From: Leptodactylus fallax
Lineage: Eukaryota; Chordata; Amphibia; Anura; Leptodactylidae
Assembly: GCA_947044405.1 (NCBI GenBank)
Contig: CAMRHE010000169.1
Location: 1,798,501-1,862,500, forward strand
Direction: 5' to 3'
DNA length: 64,000 bases
Shown: positions 21,378 through 34,991 of the stretch, piece after piece
Position numbering within the stretch: the stretch's first letter is position 1
Layout: every line of letters starts with the position of its first letter
Notes under the pieces: generated by a model
Told to the model about the DNA's origin: nothing
What the model saw: only the letters and a program-made list of their open reading frames with translations
Database searches by the model: none
Program-made: the position numbers and the translations under genes

Positions 21378-21650
21378 GGGTATATCCACATGCAGAAGAT
21401 TTGTGAAATAAATTTTTGCAACTGAACATCAGTTCTATTGATTTAAATAGGATTGCTTTTGCAAGCCTCATTCAGAGGAATAGGACCATTGCAGACACTT
21501 CTGTGACAAATCTGCCACATGTGAATTTGCTCTTTGGCTAAGGCCCCACAGCAAAAAGGCACTGCAGGAAAAACCGTGGTGTAAACACATTGTGGTTTTT
21601 CCTGCAGCGCTTTTCACAGAAAGTCTGCAGAGGTTCAACCATCACTAGCA
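21378..21650. mobile_element. Two abutting MITE fragments
   Basis: 21378-21536 has imperfectly inverted ends (GGGTATATCCACATGCAGA against TCTGCCACATGTGAATTTGC). It is followed directly by GGCTAAGGCCCCACAGC (21537 on), the left end of the PIF/Harbinger-like family, which is truncated after the GAAAGTCTGCAGAGG block. Neither fragment shows a full target duplication. Confidence 0.45.
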
Positions 21651-21783
21651 CTGACAGCTTCCCACTGAAAACACAGCCACACTTGGCCTAACTAGGCATT
21701 AGTGTGTATGAAGGAGTTGGGAGGAATGGCTGTAAGCTGAACAAGGATTTGATCGACAGCCATTGAAGGTATGCTCACCTTAA

Positions 21784-21952
21784 GGCCGGGGCCCCATGTT
21801 TATGAAAATCGCAGCATGTCAATTATACCTGTGGCGCTTTCCGTATAGGTATAATAAGGGAAAATGATATGAAAAACACTGTGGAAAAATATGCGATGGG
21901 TTTCTGCTGTGTTTTTTTCCACAGCGTTTTTTTGCTACATGGGGATTTAGCC
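21784..21952. mobile_element. PIF/Harbinger-like MITE, internally deleted (169 bp)
   Basis: TAA at 21781-21783 and 21953-21955. Ends GGCCGGGGCCCCATG and CTACATGGGGATTTAGCC. Keeps the AAATCGCAGCATGTCAATTA and GGTATAAT blocks but is shorter than other family members, so part of the interior is lost. Non-coding. Confidence 0.68.
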
Positions 21953-22311
21953 TAAGTTTGATACTACTGTACATTGCAGCATACATAATGATTTGTATCA
22001 TGATAATGGCCTTGTAAACCATGTCTTTGCACCCACATCTTACACAGGAGAAAAGTAATTCCTTAAATTAGTTACCATGTAATAATAAATTGTGGGAAGC
22101 GGACAAATCCTTTGAATTATAACAGATTTTTTATATATAATAATTATATCAAACTTGAGTATCATATTAACACAATATTTGACATAATGCTCAGCACACT
22201 CCTTCCACTATACATTCCTCTAAATACCCAGTCTCCCTGCACAAGTAATTTAGCAGGCTCCGTATACCAGGGGTTGTGACCATTTTACCATTTAAGGAGC
22301 TCAGATGTTGT

Positions 22312-22617
22312 GGAAAAGCTACGATTTTGTTACAGATTTTGCTGCATTTTTTTAGTCAAAGTCAAAAGTGATTTCAGGGGGCAAACCACAGCGCTTTCAC
22401 TGACAGTCCGCAAAGGTTTGCTCTGTGGGCTTTCTGTTTCAATTATCTGTCAGCGTTTCTGTAGGTATAATTGACATGCTGCGATTTCCAAAACCGTAAT
22501 GGTTCTGGAAATTGCAGTGTGTCTACTATGCGTATTTTTCAACAAAGTGGGGATGGGATTCTCTGTAAAACACCACTTTTTTTTCTGCGTCATTTACGCC
22601 ACGTGGATCCCTAGCCT
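22312..22617 (+). mobile_element. PIF/Harbinger-like MITE, left end altered
   Basis: Shares the CAGCGCTTTCACTGACAGTC, TAATTGACATGCTGCGATTT and GGGGATGGGATTCTCTG blocks, and a right end of CCACGTGGATCCCTAGCC. The left part resembles the second MITE subfamily (compare 34769), suggesting a chimera or replaced left arm. The TAA duplication is not intact. Confidence 0.55.
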
Positions 22618-22733
22618 TCAAATGGAATGGTAAATATCGAAAAAAAAATTCACCCTTCTACAAAATCAACCCTCTGCTTTGGCCCAAAAAAAAGCAAAAT
22701 CGCCAAAAAAAATCTCATTTTTTCTGCAATGTA

Positions 22734-23109
22734 CAGGTGCATCTCAATAAATTAGAATATCTTTGAACCGTTCATTCATTTCAGTAATTCAGTAATACAA
22801 TTCATAATCAGCGTCTTCCATGATTGTGTGTCCTACTGAACCAGACTGAGGGACCATTTAATGACTTAGGAAACCTTGGCAGGTGACACACTGAATTTAC
22901 AATACTGAACTTTTTTACAATATTCTAATTTTCTTAGATTTGGGTTTTCATTACCTGTAATCCATAATCAACATTTACAGAAATAAAACACTTGAAATAG
23001 AACACTCTGTGTGTAAAGAATCTAGAAAATACAGGAGGTCCCTTTTTTAATTTAATTACTGAAATAAATAAATGTTTCAAAGATATTCTAATTTATTGAG
23101 ATGCACCTG
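22734..23109. mobile_element. Tc1/mariner-type MITE, 376 bp, TA target
   Basis: Starts CAGGTGCATCTCAATAAATT and ends with its complement, flanked by TA at 22732-22733 and 23110-23111. The TIRs pair for about 50 bp. A second copy of exactly the same length lies at 48003-48378 in the opposite orientation. Non-coding; it would need a Tc1/mariner transposase from elsewhere. The resident Tc1 at 50839 has different termini, so it is not an obvious source. Confidence 0.85.
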
Positions 23110-23125
23110 TACATCCTCAGCCTAA

Positions 23126-23411
23126 AGCCCCTTGCACACGACCGTGTGCTAAGTCAGTGTTCTATTTGGGTTTTTCCCAGGTAGCACACTGACCCGTTCA
23201 TTTTTGTGGGTCCGTGCACATAACCGTGAATTACACTGTCCCGTGTGCAGGCTGACAGTCCAGGCCGCAAAATATGGAACAGGTCCTATTCCTGTCTGAT
23301 TTTGCAGCCATGCTTCCGCGGAATGAATGGGGCAGCAGAAGCACGGCCAGTGCGCGGGCGACACGCGGTTGACATTCGTGTGCCGGCCGTGCCAGTCGTG
23401 TGCAACCCGCC
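23126..23411. mobile_element. PIF/Harbinger-like MITE, GCACACGACCGTGTG subfamily
   Basis: TAA at 23123-23125 and 23412-23414. Left end AGCCCCTTGCACACGACC, right end CCAGTCGTGTGCAACCCGCC. GC-rich compared with its surroundings, with several CpG-containing blocks. Starts only 12 bp after the Tc1-type MITE ends. Non-coding. Confidence 0.7.
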
Positions 23412-23414
23412 TAA

Positions 23415-24889
23415 CTCTTCTTCAGGGAAAACACAAGATTTGGAGCTTCATTTGGGAGAAAAAAAATAAATCCAACTTCTAGGCAATGTAATATCATTAG
23501 TGTAAGCTTATCAGATTTAATTAATTCATTAAATTAAAAAAAAAAAAAAGTCGTCACACTGATAGCTAAAGACAGGGTCATTGCTTATTGATGCCCCTCT
23601 GCCACTAAGGTCATATGAAGCCCCTTTAACAGCCGATCGTACTGTCCTGTAGTATTACATCCTTACAATAAGAATATACTAATAACTGTCACAAACTGAA
23701 TTGGTTTTAATTGTAGATTGAATGGGACATAATGAAGCATAATTCTGTTGCTGTGTGATCGACCACATCCAGTATAGCTTGTGCGATTAAGTCAAATGTC
23801 TCTTGAACTGGACCCTAAACCCTATATGACAATGCAGTAATTCTAAAACAACATATGGGAATTAGAACTGGTGTGAACACTGGTTTAAGTATTCCATAAT
23901 GAGACCTACTTCACATAGCACAGCTCTGATGGGCTTCATCAACATGTTACAGGAGATGGAAGTCTCTGATTTGTACTTTTTTACCGCCCAGGATGTATAG
24001 TTATTAGAACAGCCATCAAGCTCAGAGGGTGTTTTATTGTGCTTGTAAAATGCTATAAAACCAAAAATACCAGGGGCACAGCAGGGGCACATTTTAAGAA
24101 AGATTATACCCATTGGTAAAGAATGGAAAAAATTGGGCACAGCAGGGCTGCTTCTGAAGTAGAAGTAGATTTTCTGTTTACAATCAGTGTTTCTTTAGTT
24201 TAACTGCAACTTTTTGATATCATCAGTCATTATCAAAACAAATAGAAGAGGCCTTAGGTTATACGTGTTTGTCGCTGGTTGTGTATGCCTGATATTTTGC
24301 AGGAGAGATCACGCTATATGGTATCATTGTATTCAATAGTCTTCTGCATTCTCATGTCCACTGTCATGACAAAACTGTCTTTATTCTTCTAATTTCCTGA
24401 AACAATCCATGTGTAGAAACTGCACTGTTTCATGCAATCCTCTCTGTCAACTACACTAGAGTTAATGAAAGTCATCAATAAAATCGAGTGCATAAGGGGC
24501 AGTGTATGAAAAATACAACCACACTTCATTTCAGAGAAAGGGTTTTACAATGTGTATAGGTAGGTAGACTTCTGGGTGGTGATTCCTTATATACTGTATA
24601 TATATATACCCACTGTTTCTTTGTTGGCATGAGACTGAATCCATTTTGCATGAAATTCTAAGTAGGACACAAAATCTCAACTACTTGAGATTTAGGCAAA
24701 TACTGTACTTTTATATTCCTCAATTTCAACTGATGTGGCTCAAGTTTGGATTCTCTTGCACTAAGTGTTTACAACACTCTGATATAGAATCTGCCAGCAG
24801 CTCCATCTGTGGTGCTATGAGAGAAATTGCAACCTGTGTTCTGCTGATGAAAAAAATGTTTGCTCTTGAGTATTTCCAATAATCCCATT
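23415..24889. other. No gene recognised
   Basis: AT-rich; a poly-A run near 23538. Short frames on both strands have no recognisable domain. Confidence 0.5.
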
Positions 24890-25612
24890 CAGGGCCACTT
24901 TAACCATAGGGCCAACGGTGCACTTGCCCTATGGTAGTGAAGGTCTCATTGGGACAGCGGGATAGCATTGCATTTAGAGTACTGCCCAGGGCAGTGATTC
25001 TTGGCTGCCCCAACTCCAATTCAATCACAGTATTCGCTCCCTGCTTCACCATTTGGTCTCTGTTTTTTATCCCAGTGTCTTTGGAGCAGTAGGTGCAATG
25101 TAGTGATGCCACTTACATTATGCCTGTTGCTCCCTGAAGACTCTGGGACAGACCAGAACAGAGGGCAGGGGAACACAGAAAGGTGAGTATTATTTTCTTT
25201 CTTCTTTTCTTTATTTGTTTGAACCATTGTACTAGGGGCAACTGGAGGGAACAATGTATACTGTGGGGGCAACTGGATGAGGACAATGTATACTGTGGGT
25301 GACAACAAACTGTGTGGGAGCTGAAATAGGACAATATATACTGAGGGGAACAAGAAACTGTGAAGGAAACTGGAAGGGAGAAATATGTACTATGGGGCAA
25401 CAACAGGGGGACAAGAAACTGGGGGCAGCTGGGCAGAGACAATATATACTGAGGAGAACAAAAAATGTAGGGAACAAGAAACTGCGGGGGCAACTGGAGG
25501 GGCACAAGAAACTGGGGGCAACTGGAGGGGGACAATATATACTGAGCATCACCGTGTTGGGTTTTTTTTCAAGGACAGAAACATCAGCAGTGTGAAAGGG
25601 CCCTAAGGTTTT
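24890..25612. other. Probable non-autonomous repeat with minisatellite
   Basis: Begins near CAGGGCCACTTTAACC and ends near GTGAAAGGGCCCTAAGG; the two ends are only weakly inverted. The right half is a degenerate tandem repeat (25228-25545). No target duplication was found, so the boundaries are approximate. The overlapping frames of 100-140 codons on both strands come from the repeat. Confidence 0.4.
25228..25545 (+). repeat. Degenerate ~30-35 bp minisatellite
   Basis: Roughly ten imperfect units built on GGGGCAACTGGAGGGGACAA followed by TATATACTG. The unit resembles the 31- and 33-bp units at 20036 and 62051 (GGGGGC-AACTGG against GGGGGCCACTGTGG, then an AT-rich segment and ACTG), so a common origin is possible. 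Confidence 0.75.
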
Positions 25613-28600
25613 GATATCAAACTAGAGTCTATAGGTTCTTTCCATATACGAACTGGTCTAAAAATTTGAGGCTCAGTATGCTTATTGTTTGGTTTGGTCT
25701 GCTTGGTTATTTTTATTTTTAAAACTAAGGCATACAATGGTAATACTCACTGTGTGTACAACCTAAACCAAATGTACTAAGAAAATTGAAAAATTTACTC
25801 TGGTTGAGCAAGCGGTCAGCTTTTTTTTTTAGTGTTTTACATAGAAGATACCATCATCTTATCATCACTGGAATTTTAGGCTTGTGATACTTTTTACAGT
25901 TTTCACTTGTTAAATATATTTCAGGATTTAAAAGAATGCTGTCCACTTTTAGAAGCAGCCACCCGAGGTTTTAATGATACATGTCACATAGTCTGGCACA
26001 TGCATGGAGATGAAATTCTCAGGAAGGCATAACTAAGGGACAGAGAAAACTGCACGCTTCCAAATCACATAATTTTGGTGACTTGTGTAATGATGGCAGA
26101 ACCTAACTGTTTTCTTTGATACTACCATGCATGCTGGCATCTGCTGCATCACACGGAGTTAACATAAAGGAAAGTGAACCAAAGTTAAAAATTACCATAG
26201 GCCAGACAGGAGGACACCTGCTGAAGGAACCCTCCGCTGACAGACACAGCTGGAGACTAAAAAAATGAAAGCCATGCAAACAAGTGACAGGGCAGCATGA
26301 AATCAGCTTTTGTCTTTTTTTTATTAACAATTACAGTATGCGAAAATCAGGGGAATCTGAAAGTAGGCAGAAGTCACATTTCAACCCGGCTGTGCATATA
26401 AAAAGCTCAAGCGTTGAAGTGTGCCTTTTCTTTTCCTTTCTCTTCCCCCTTTTTTTTTGAAAACAGGAGCATGTTTGGAAGCTTCCCTGGTGTATTGAGG
26501 AAAGTGGTAATTAATGTAAAGTGAATGAGGGAGGAATACGACTATAACAATAGGAAGTTTTTTTTTTTCTGGTGTAGGTGAAAGCTTTGACAAAAGATTG
26601 TTGTTAAAAGATGGCTACTGAGAGGCCAAGACATCAAACCCAGGTATTGGCGACCTTTTTTCTTTAGATAGGTTACGTTGTGGTTTGTTTTGTAGCTGTG
26701 CTCTAATACAATGCAGTTAATTTGCACCAATTTCATTTTGTGTATGCTTTGGGTTTTACCAAGGCTTGGCTCTTTGATGCCTCTTTTCAGCAAAGCGTTT
26801 GCTCAAGGTTCACATGATGTTAGCTTCTCTTCTTTTTCATTTACAACATCAATAGGATTACAGAGAATGACTGTGTTGCCTAACATCAATGATATATCTT
26901 CAGGCTACTAGAAAGCAGTTCTCAGAAAGTGCACCTTCTAATATTTTAGAACCTCCACAGGCTGCACATAAAACAAGTATTAAACACAAAAAGCTCAGAA
27001 GGATCCAAAGAAAGGTTATACTCACGCAACCTTATTCATCTTAAACACCTGGTATACAGACAGGCACATATCACTGTGTAAGTGTCACACCACGAGGCAT
27101 ATTACATGTGTGATATGGCTGTTGATAGGCATCACAATTAGGGATGGACAGTATGCGCTACTTGTGAGGTTTGATAGTGGCCCAAGTAGGATAGGTGTCC
27201 CATTAGCATGCTAAAAACACCTTCTTATTGTCTATTAGATTGCATGTAAAGAACTGAATGCATGTATTTTAATAGTCACATCTACTGGTGGATGGACTTG
27301 GAGGCGATTTATGATGAGCTATTGGACTACGGAGGTCCATATATTGTCCTTCTACATCTACAGGGACCCTCTGCTCTCTCTCTAACACTGGGCAGAATAG
27401 ATTACTCTGCATAATAACAACAGATATAACAATGGCATATTATTGACATGTTTTTCATTGACTATTGAAACGCATTCCTTGATATGGATTTTATAGACTT
27501 GAAAATCTATATTGGCTATGCAAGTACTTAAATGAAGATGCCTTTACAGATTAAAAAAAAATCTAATATCTTAGGTGTGTCAAAATCATGTTTATATTGG
27601 ATTCCTCCAGTCTCCCAAGTGCCATGTGATAGCATAATAATATTTTGTGACATTAAACAGGTGATTTCTTATGAGCGCATCTTCTAGCCAGCAACAGAGG
27701 TGCCAACTGTCATTTTGAAAATATTGGTGCCCTTGATTTTATTATATTTTCTGTATGAGGAATATCAGGTGACATTACAAACGTTTATAGAAATAATTGA
27801 CTTTTGCCATCATCCTTTGCCAGTCTATTCTACACTGTATACAATATGGAACTAAATGTAGTTTTAATTTTTTTGTACACATAATGTTCATTTATATTTT
27901 ACATATCTGTAATAAAATTCAAAATTTGTGCATCCTTGCATTATATGGCTGTCCATGATTTTTGGCTATGATATCCAGAAAGAACAAAAAAGAAGATGGG
28001 CAAAACTGCTCCACATGCACAAATCCATGTGTGGGGATGAATGTGACTAAGCTACAATATCAAACATGGAAATCTTGTAGTGTCTAGGGATTCTGTGTCC
28101 CATTCATTGTAATGTGGGGGGTGTTTTATAATTTAGAATCAGTTATCTAATTTACACCATTATAAAATGTTGTAAATCGTTACATATTGAATGGACCTAA
28201 GTAAAAACTTATATTTTATTTATGAAAGTGCCTGAACATTCCAGATAAACGGAGTAACATTTAGTTATTTATTTTAACGTAATTTGCTTGTACATTATAG
28301 GTCCCCATATCCAACCTTTAGGAAGAGATGAGCCTAATATAGTAGTGGAAGGGCAATCATATCCCCTAAGTCCATGGTCAATTAACTTGTAGAACAAAAT
28401 GGTTACACTCAATAGACACTGTGGTAGAGATTTACTAAAAAAAGTGCACCAGAATTCTGATATAATTTGCACCAGAAATTTGCCTAACATGTCTTGTGCC
28501 ACATTTATCAAGTGTTTTAGACACTGTTCAGACACTTTTATGTCTTGTACAGAAAATGGGTGCAGCTTTGTATTAACCCCCCTACAGTTTTGGACGAGCA

Positions 28601-28874
28601 TGCTTGAGCTAAGTGCATTACTGTTCATCCCGAGTAGGGCACGTTCAAAGAACTGTAACTTTTAACTCCAGTGAATATTGGCTTTAAAACAAGGCCAATA
28701 TCATGTCTGTAGCACCCATAGATTTAGAGATATCACTGGTTAAAGCAGATCTACATATACTTGCACTTTCGGTTTAACCTTCAGTCCCTTCAGATAAACC
28801 CTGGGGAGGGGATACCTTGGATTTTTGTTTATAATATCACCGTTCCCCTTATCAATCAGAAGCATACTTTATGT
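25613..28874. other. No gene recognised; one shared dispersed repeat
   Basis: About 27150-27420 shares blocks with 39730-39960, such as CTTCTTATTGTCTATT followed by GATTGCAT or GATTACAT, so this is a dispersed repeat of unknown type. The remainder has no recognisable gene. Confidence 0.45.
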
Positions 28875-28878
28875 TTAA

Positions 28879-29405
28879 CCCCTTATATGCTGCAGTCAAT
28901 GCTAACTGCAGCACCTAAATTGTTTAACAGAAAAAAGTAAAAATAGACTTTTTTTCCCCTTTGTTAATGAAAAAATAAAGAACACCCAGTTGGTATGACC
29001 ACAGCCATAACAACCCCTAATATAAAATTAGTATGTTATTTATTCTACATGATAAACGCCATAAACATTAAAATTCAGATGCCAGAATTGATGTTTTCTG
29101 ATCATCTCACCTCTCAAAAACAAAATAAAGTAATAAAAAATTATCAAAAAGTCTTATGTACCCACAAAATAGAAGGTCTTGTAAAGCTACTTTGAAATAA
29201 AATATAAAACGTTATGAACTTGGGAATGCAGAGAGGAATAAAATGTTACTGGTTTAAGGCTAAACTATAGATCGCTAAAGGGTTAAAATGAACATAAGAT
29301 ATGTTTCAGTAATATTTATTTGCACTATAAATTCAAAATCTACAATAAAAATGGTAACAATATCGGGGGGGGGGGGGTTGCAATTTTTATGTGACTGTTA
29401 AAGGG
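28879..29405. mobile_element. Candidate TTAA-bounded non-autonomous element
   Basis: TTAA at 28875-28878 followed by CCCCTTATATGCTGCAGTCA, and AAAGGG before TTAA at 29406-29409. The terminal repeats pair for only a few bases. A similar AAAGGGTTAA also occurs near 29279, so the right boundary is uncertain. A poly-G run at 29365-29377 is inside. Non-coding. Confidence 0.4.
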
Positions 29406-29409
29406 TTAA

Positions 29410-32164
29410 AGGGATGTGACTTAGCAGAAAATAGGCTTGGTTTAAGGTGTGACATCATTTACCATAAACTAAGCCAATTAATAAGGGGTATAAAGTTAGA
29501 CTAGACAGTCTAACAATGCAACAGAGTTATCATCCAGCATCTAATACTATGGTAGACAGTGAAAATGTTTGACTAGACAGTGTTAAAATGTGCCAGATTT
29601 ATCTGTAAGAAATAAGGTGTTCATTCAGTCAACAGCTATTCCTCCCAACTCTCCAATACACATATCTGCTCAGTTCAGCTGAGCATGCATGTGTTGTCAA
29701 TAGGGAAAGGGGAGTAATCCATTGTCATAGGATGGCTTTATTTCTCCTGAGAATAAAATGATTGTTGATTGAATGATGAAATTCAGCATGCCCAATACTT
29801 CTTTTCCCCAACATCCCCTATTGGAGAGGAGAGTGCAGAGGCCCCTATACACATAAGATAGTTAGCCAGTTTTGTTGAAATTTGTTATTTGTATGAATGG
29901 CCTTCTATTCTGTCTCTGTGTAAAGTTAGAAAACACACTTTTTAGTTTACATTCATTTTTTTGGTTCAACATATTTTGGGAGAATGCCAGACGTAGAACC
30001 TAGCATTTATTATTTTGGCATAGTGTACGTTGACATTGTGTGTACATTGTGTTTAATATTTGCAGGGCAATAAAAACTGAACTTGGGTTATCTTTGTTCC
30101 TGGTTATTTTTCTAAATATCTACATAAAAGTGAATGCTCCTTTACATGAGCTAGTTATCATAAAACACTGGCATAGCCTAAGCTTCTAATTCTTCATAAG
30201 TGGTATTATCAGTAAACCAATGTACAAGTTTTCTTAAAATAGTAAGCAACTCGATATTCTGTATTTGATAGACCTAGTGGATTATCCTGTGATTCAGGAT
30301 AAATTGCCAGTTGGCATGGCTGTGCCATAAAATTCACTTTATATTACTTTTATAAAACCTTAAATGTCCACAGGGGGGGTGAAGAGCCATAATAAAGCAA
30401 TAGCCCCACATTTAATTACGGGATAGTAAAATCCTTTAATCCAAGAGAATAAAAGAGATGGGCCCCTCTTGGCCTAGCAAAGAATAAAAAGATTGATGAG
30501 GGCTAGAAGTCAGCAAAAGGAAGTATCCACAATTTTCAGCCCATAACAAATTGCACAAGGTGGAATATGATTAACACCGATAAGGAAGGTTTAGAAAGAT
30601 TTGCCCATTGCCCAGTATAGATTAATGTATGCCATTGTGTTCTACAAAATCACAACCAAATCAAACTTTTTCCACAGAATTTAGTTGCTATGAAGGCAGA
30701 TGGTCCACCTTTTGATCCTCCACTTTCAGCCAAGCCTTTCTAATAGGAATGAGTGTTATAAAAAGGGCAGCATTGTTTAGCCTTCAGTGGACCCTTAACT
30801 AATGTGTGATTACCTCCTCTCCAGCTGAGGGGCCCAGCAATGTATCACGCATCCAGTGGCCCTTAAAATCTGAAAGTATTACTCAGTGAATAACATACAG
30901 AGCTACTGACCAAAGTGGAGTACAACTTTAAAACTCTAGCAAGTTGTAACCTGGGGTGTCAATTTATTAAGGATTTGTACAAATTTATTCACAATTTATA
31001 GTGGAACTGGCAAATGTCCCTGTGACTGCTACATAGAGGAACACTTGTTTTCTTGGATCATGGAGCCGGTTTACTGACTTTCTAAATTAAATCAGTTGAA
31101 ACATATATTTATTTATTTTGTTACATATTATATATGTATATATATTTCATATTTTTTACATATTATATATTTTGAAGGTTAGTTAGTTCCTAAAGTTCAC
31201 TATTGGAATTGTGATTGTTATGAATTCATCTCGCTTAAAGTCAAAGTGAAAAATAGCTGTATCCAAAAAGGAGAATGAGTTATATAATTTTTTTTAAAAA
31301 GTGCTGCCCTATGTGATGGAAATAGAATGATGTTTTGCATAAAACTAAGGATATTTGCATAAAGGTTCATGAGAAAAGTTACAGCATGTCCAGTTCTGAT
31401 CCATTTTTCTGATGATATCCTGGATTTTTTTTTTATCCTCTGCCCTTTGTGAGGTGTCCCCAATGCTTTCTTATTCTTTGCAGATTCTGTAAATGATCTG
31501 ACCTACTTGTATCTTAACAGAGTGAGGTACCATACACTAAATCCAACCTCCAGTTGGAGACAAATTATATTCCAATTAAAAAGTATGTGCTTAGTTGACC
31601 TACACTTTCTCTCCAGCATGCAAGGATCAGCTTCACCTTTGACCCCAGGCTACCCTTATAAATTGATTGCTGTCCCTAGCTTGGCAGGTGCTTAATTTAC
31701 AATTTGTGTGAGGTAGCAGCACAGCAATTGGCCCATTCCTAAACCAAATTCTCTCATGGAAGAAACAATGACCTATCCATTTAAAGCTCTGACATTTCCT
31801 GTAGTTATTGCCTTGCTACTTAGAGTGGATTTCACATGATGGACTGAGGATGACCATTAGGTGAACCTCTCACATATCTCTTGATGTATCTGACATGTAA
31901 TGGATGCATTCATCACAGTAAGGAATTTACCAAAGTATTTTGTAGATACGTAAACTGCTTCTCTGGAGATCAGTAACTTAATACCATGTTCCTCAGCCGT
32001 CAATTCAAGGTGTTGTGCAATGAGAGCAACTACACAGAGCTCACGTGTGCACTTGTTAAGTTTTCATTTCAATAAACTGCTTTTGGATTATCAAGCTTGA
32101 ATTGAATGCTAGGCATGTCAATGTGAATTGTAATGTACATGATGTTTTTGTAGATTTATTATCT
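29410..32164. other. No gene recognised
   Basis: AT-rich sequence without convincing exon, RNA gene or paired repeat ends. Confidence 0.5.

Positions 32165-32199
<35 letters not shown>
32165..32199 (+). repeat. (TAC)n microsatellite
   Basis: About eleven uninterrupted TAC units. Confidence 0.95.
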
Positions 32200-34639
32200 T
32201 ATAAGCAACTTTTAGTTGTGCAACAGTCACAATAAAGACACAGGTACTGTGACTGCTGTATGGAGAAAAAGTTGCAAGAGACTTGAAACAATTAGTAAAA
32301 TGCCAATCATTGGAATTCATGGAATTGTCATGTGAATTCTCCCTTATAGGGAAACACTAAGTGCACTAGATGATCATATTGATGTGTGATTTTAATAATA
32401 GTCACATGATCAATAGTATGTAGCCCTTTCTGTACAGCCCTAGCCTAAAACTAGAGCTGGGCAATTTTCTAAAAAATTAAATCTCAATTTTTTTAAGTTT
32501 ATGGGCAATTTTCAATTTTAATCTCATTTTTTTGTTTATTTTTTTGCTTTTTTTTTAAAGTTCAGTCAGCTTCCACTGGAGAAGTCAGATCTATTTTATG
32601 CAGGCTTCCTTGTCCTATCACGCAACTATTGACTGCTCTGAAGAACTGTCGATAATAGCTGATGGCTGAAGGAGAAGGCCTGTATGGAATAGATCGTTGG
32701 CTAAATGGGCTGTGGACGACCACTCTAATGGAGGGTGTACGGAGGAACATAAAGTGGTTGTGCTGTTAAGTATACTTATCCACAGCACAGAGGATAAGTG
32801 TCTGATTGCTGGGGATCCAACAACTGGATCCCCCAGAGATCTGGAGTCCTTCTAAAAACACCTTGAATATAGTGTCAGTGCGCTTGCATGATCGGTGCTC
32901 CATTCACTTTTATGATGCTTATTTACTTTTATATGCATTATGGTGAAGGGGAGGGTGATTTGACTTTTCAAAATTTTTATTTTTATTTTTTAATATATTT
33001 TTAGAAACTTTAATTTAATTAGAGGGCTTGAACCAGTGATCATTAGATTGTTTCTACCATAGACTACAATACTACTGTATTGCGGCCTATGGTAAAAATT
33101 ATTAAACTATTGGAGCCTGCTACATATTATGGCAAGTACGGGAGCCTCGCAGGTTTGGGGAGTGGGAGCAGTGAGTGAGAAGAAGGAAACCCTCAGGTGC
33201 CACGGTCACAACAGACCACAGCACCTGAGGGGTTAAGTTTCTGCAATCAGAATGTCTGTGATCACAGGCACTGCCGCCTGGTCTCTGCTGTGTGAAAACC
33301 TCTAAAATAGCAACTCCTGACACAGGTGCCATGTTTAAAGCAGCTGTACAATTATGGCGGATGTAGGGTAAATCGAATCAGACAATTCTGTTAAAAAACA
33401 GAATTGTGTCTGAAACTCTCTGGGTTAATTAATCTAATTAATTTGATTAATTGCCCAGCTCTGCCTAAAACATATTTTAGTTTCAGTATTTAAAGTGAGT
33501 CTGTCACCAGGAAACTCAATTTCAAACCAGCCACAATATACTTAGCTTCTAGCTGGTATAGATTTCTGTTTCTGGCACACAGACTGCACAAGATGCACCA
33601 CAATTTATAATAGATGCATCTATGTCTTGTCTGATGCCATTGGAGTTTAGTCTAAGTCCACTGTGTAAAATGTTGGTCTTAATAAATTCAAAAAATGGTA
33701 TTTCTGTACAATGCTTTTTCTGTTCATATTTTGTGTGGTATTAAATGTGCAGCATATACTAAGGCCCATGTTCTTCTTAATAGAAATGTATATGAGGAGT
33801 TTTATTTTGCAATTTGTATTCATTTTCTGGCAGAAACAAATTTTGGCATGCACCAGTTTGCTAAAAAAAAATGCAAAAGTTTAAATTTTACATGCTTTCA
33901 ACCCTTTTTCTAAATATATGAAAGTATGTAAGGTGTAGTGGAGGGGTTGTTCACCTGCTCTTTGACAGCTTTACTGCACTATATTTCACGTCAAAAATTT
34001 GTGTAAATTGTAACAGAAATCGACACCAGCTATAAGCAATATGTGGCACACAGGCAGTCCAAGATGCAACAAATTTATTAAGAGACAAATGTCTTGATGG
34101 GATTTCCCCACTAAAGACATTTATTATATATATAGTGTCTGATTGGTAGGGATCTTTACATTGAGACCTCCATTGATCTTGCAAGTAAAGGTGCTGAAAA
34201 ACATGTCCCTTAATTCATCTCTATGGGACTTCAGGAGATAGCTGAATAATAGTGATCAGAGTACAATGGACATTTGTATCCATCTCTCCATTAAACCTAT
34301 AAGACACAGGACCCCCATTCTCATGATTGCTGGGAATCCGTGTATATGGACCCCAATTTAACATATACTTATCCCCTGTCCTGTGGATGGGGATTTCGTG
34401 TCTTTAGTGGAAAAAGCCACTAAATAAATTTGGTGCATCTTACTCCACTTTTGCTTAAGTCTAGCCTATGTAATGCCAGTCTTAGTAAATTCACCCATAG
34501 AGTATTTTATCCATTTTGCTGATGATGATGTGCTTGCATTCCCTCTATTGCAGGTAGAGGAGACCATTTATGAAAGCAGAGTAATGAACATCAACTTTAT
34601 AAATAAATGGAGAACTAAAACTCTAGTTGTAAAGAAAGC
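32200..34639. other. No gene recognised; fragment of a dispersed repeat
   Basis: Around 33045-33085 is an imperfect inverted repeat (ACCATAGACTACAATAC against GTATTGCGGCCTATGGT). It matches the perfect 19-bp palindrome at 56911-56950, so 33000-33240 probably derives from the same large repeat family. No gene is seen elsewhere. Confidence 0.45.
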
Positions 34640-34988
34640 ACTTCAGGAACGTATGCTTTTGCTCTATCCACTCCTGATTTTGGCTCTAAAAACCACAACA
34701 AAATCTGCAACAAAAAAGCTGTGTTTCCACAACGTGGGGCTTCAGCCTAAAACTGAAACACAGGTTTAGGCTAAGGCCCCACGTTGCGGAAACGCTGCTT
34801 TTTTGGGGGGCAGATTTTGTTGCGTTTTTTTGAGTCAAAGCCAGGAGTGGATAGAGAAGAAGGTAGAAGTATAAGAACTTCCTATATATTTCCAATTCCT
34901 TTTGTAGCGATTCTTGGCTTTGGCTCAAAAAACCGCAACAAAATCTGCAAGAAAAAAAGCTGCGTTTCCGCAACGTGGGGCCTCAGCC
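34640..34988. mobile_element. Two adjacent MITE copies, ACGTTGCGGAAAC subfamily
   Basis: 34769-34988 is a complete copy: GGCTAAGGCCCCACGTTGCG at the left and CGCAACGTGGGGCCTCAGCC at the right, with a long pairing interior (GCAGATTTTGTTGCGTTTTT against AAAAAACCGCAACAAAATCT). Flanking triplets are TTA and TAA, so the duplication is imperfect. 34640-34747 is the right part of a second copy, ending CAACGTGGGGCTTCAGCC before TAA. The terminal GGCTAAGGCCCCA is shared with the 41816 subfamily. Non-coding. Confidence 0.68.
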
Positions 34989-34991
34989 TAA

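Noticed and set aside
25021..25606. Overlapping frames of 70-140 codons on both strands
   Set aside because: Explained by the degenerate tandem repeat at 25228-25545.
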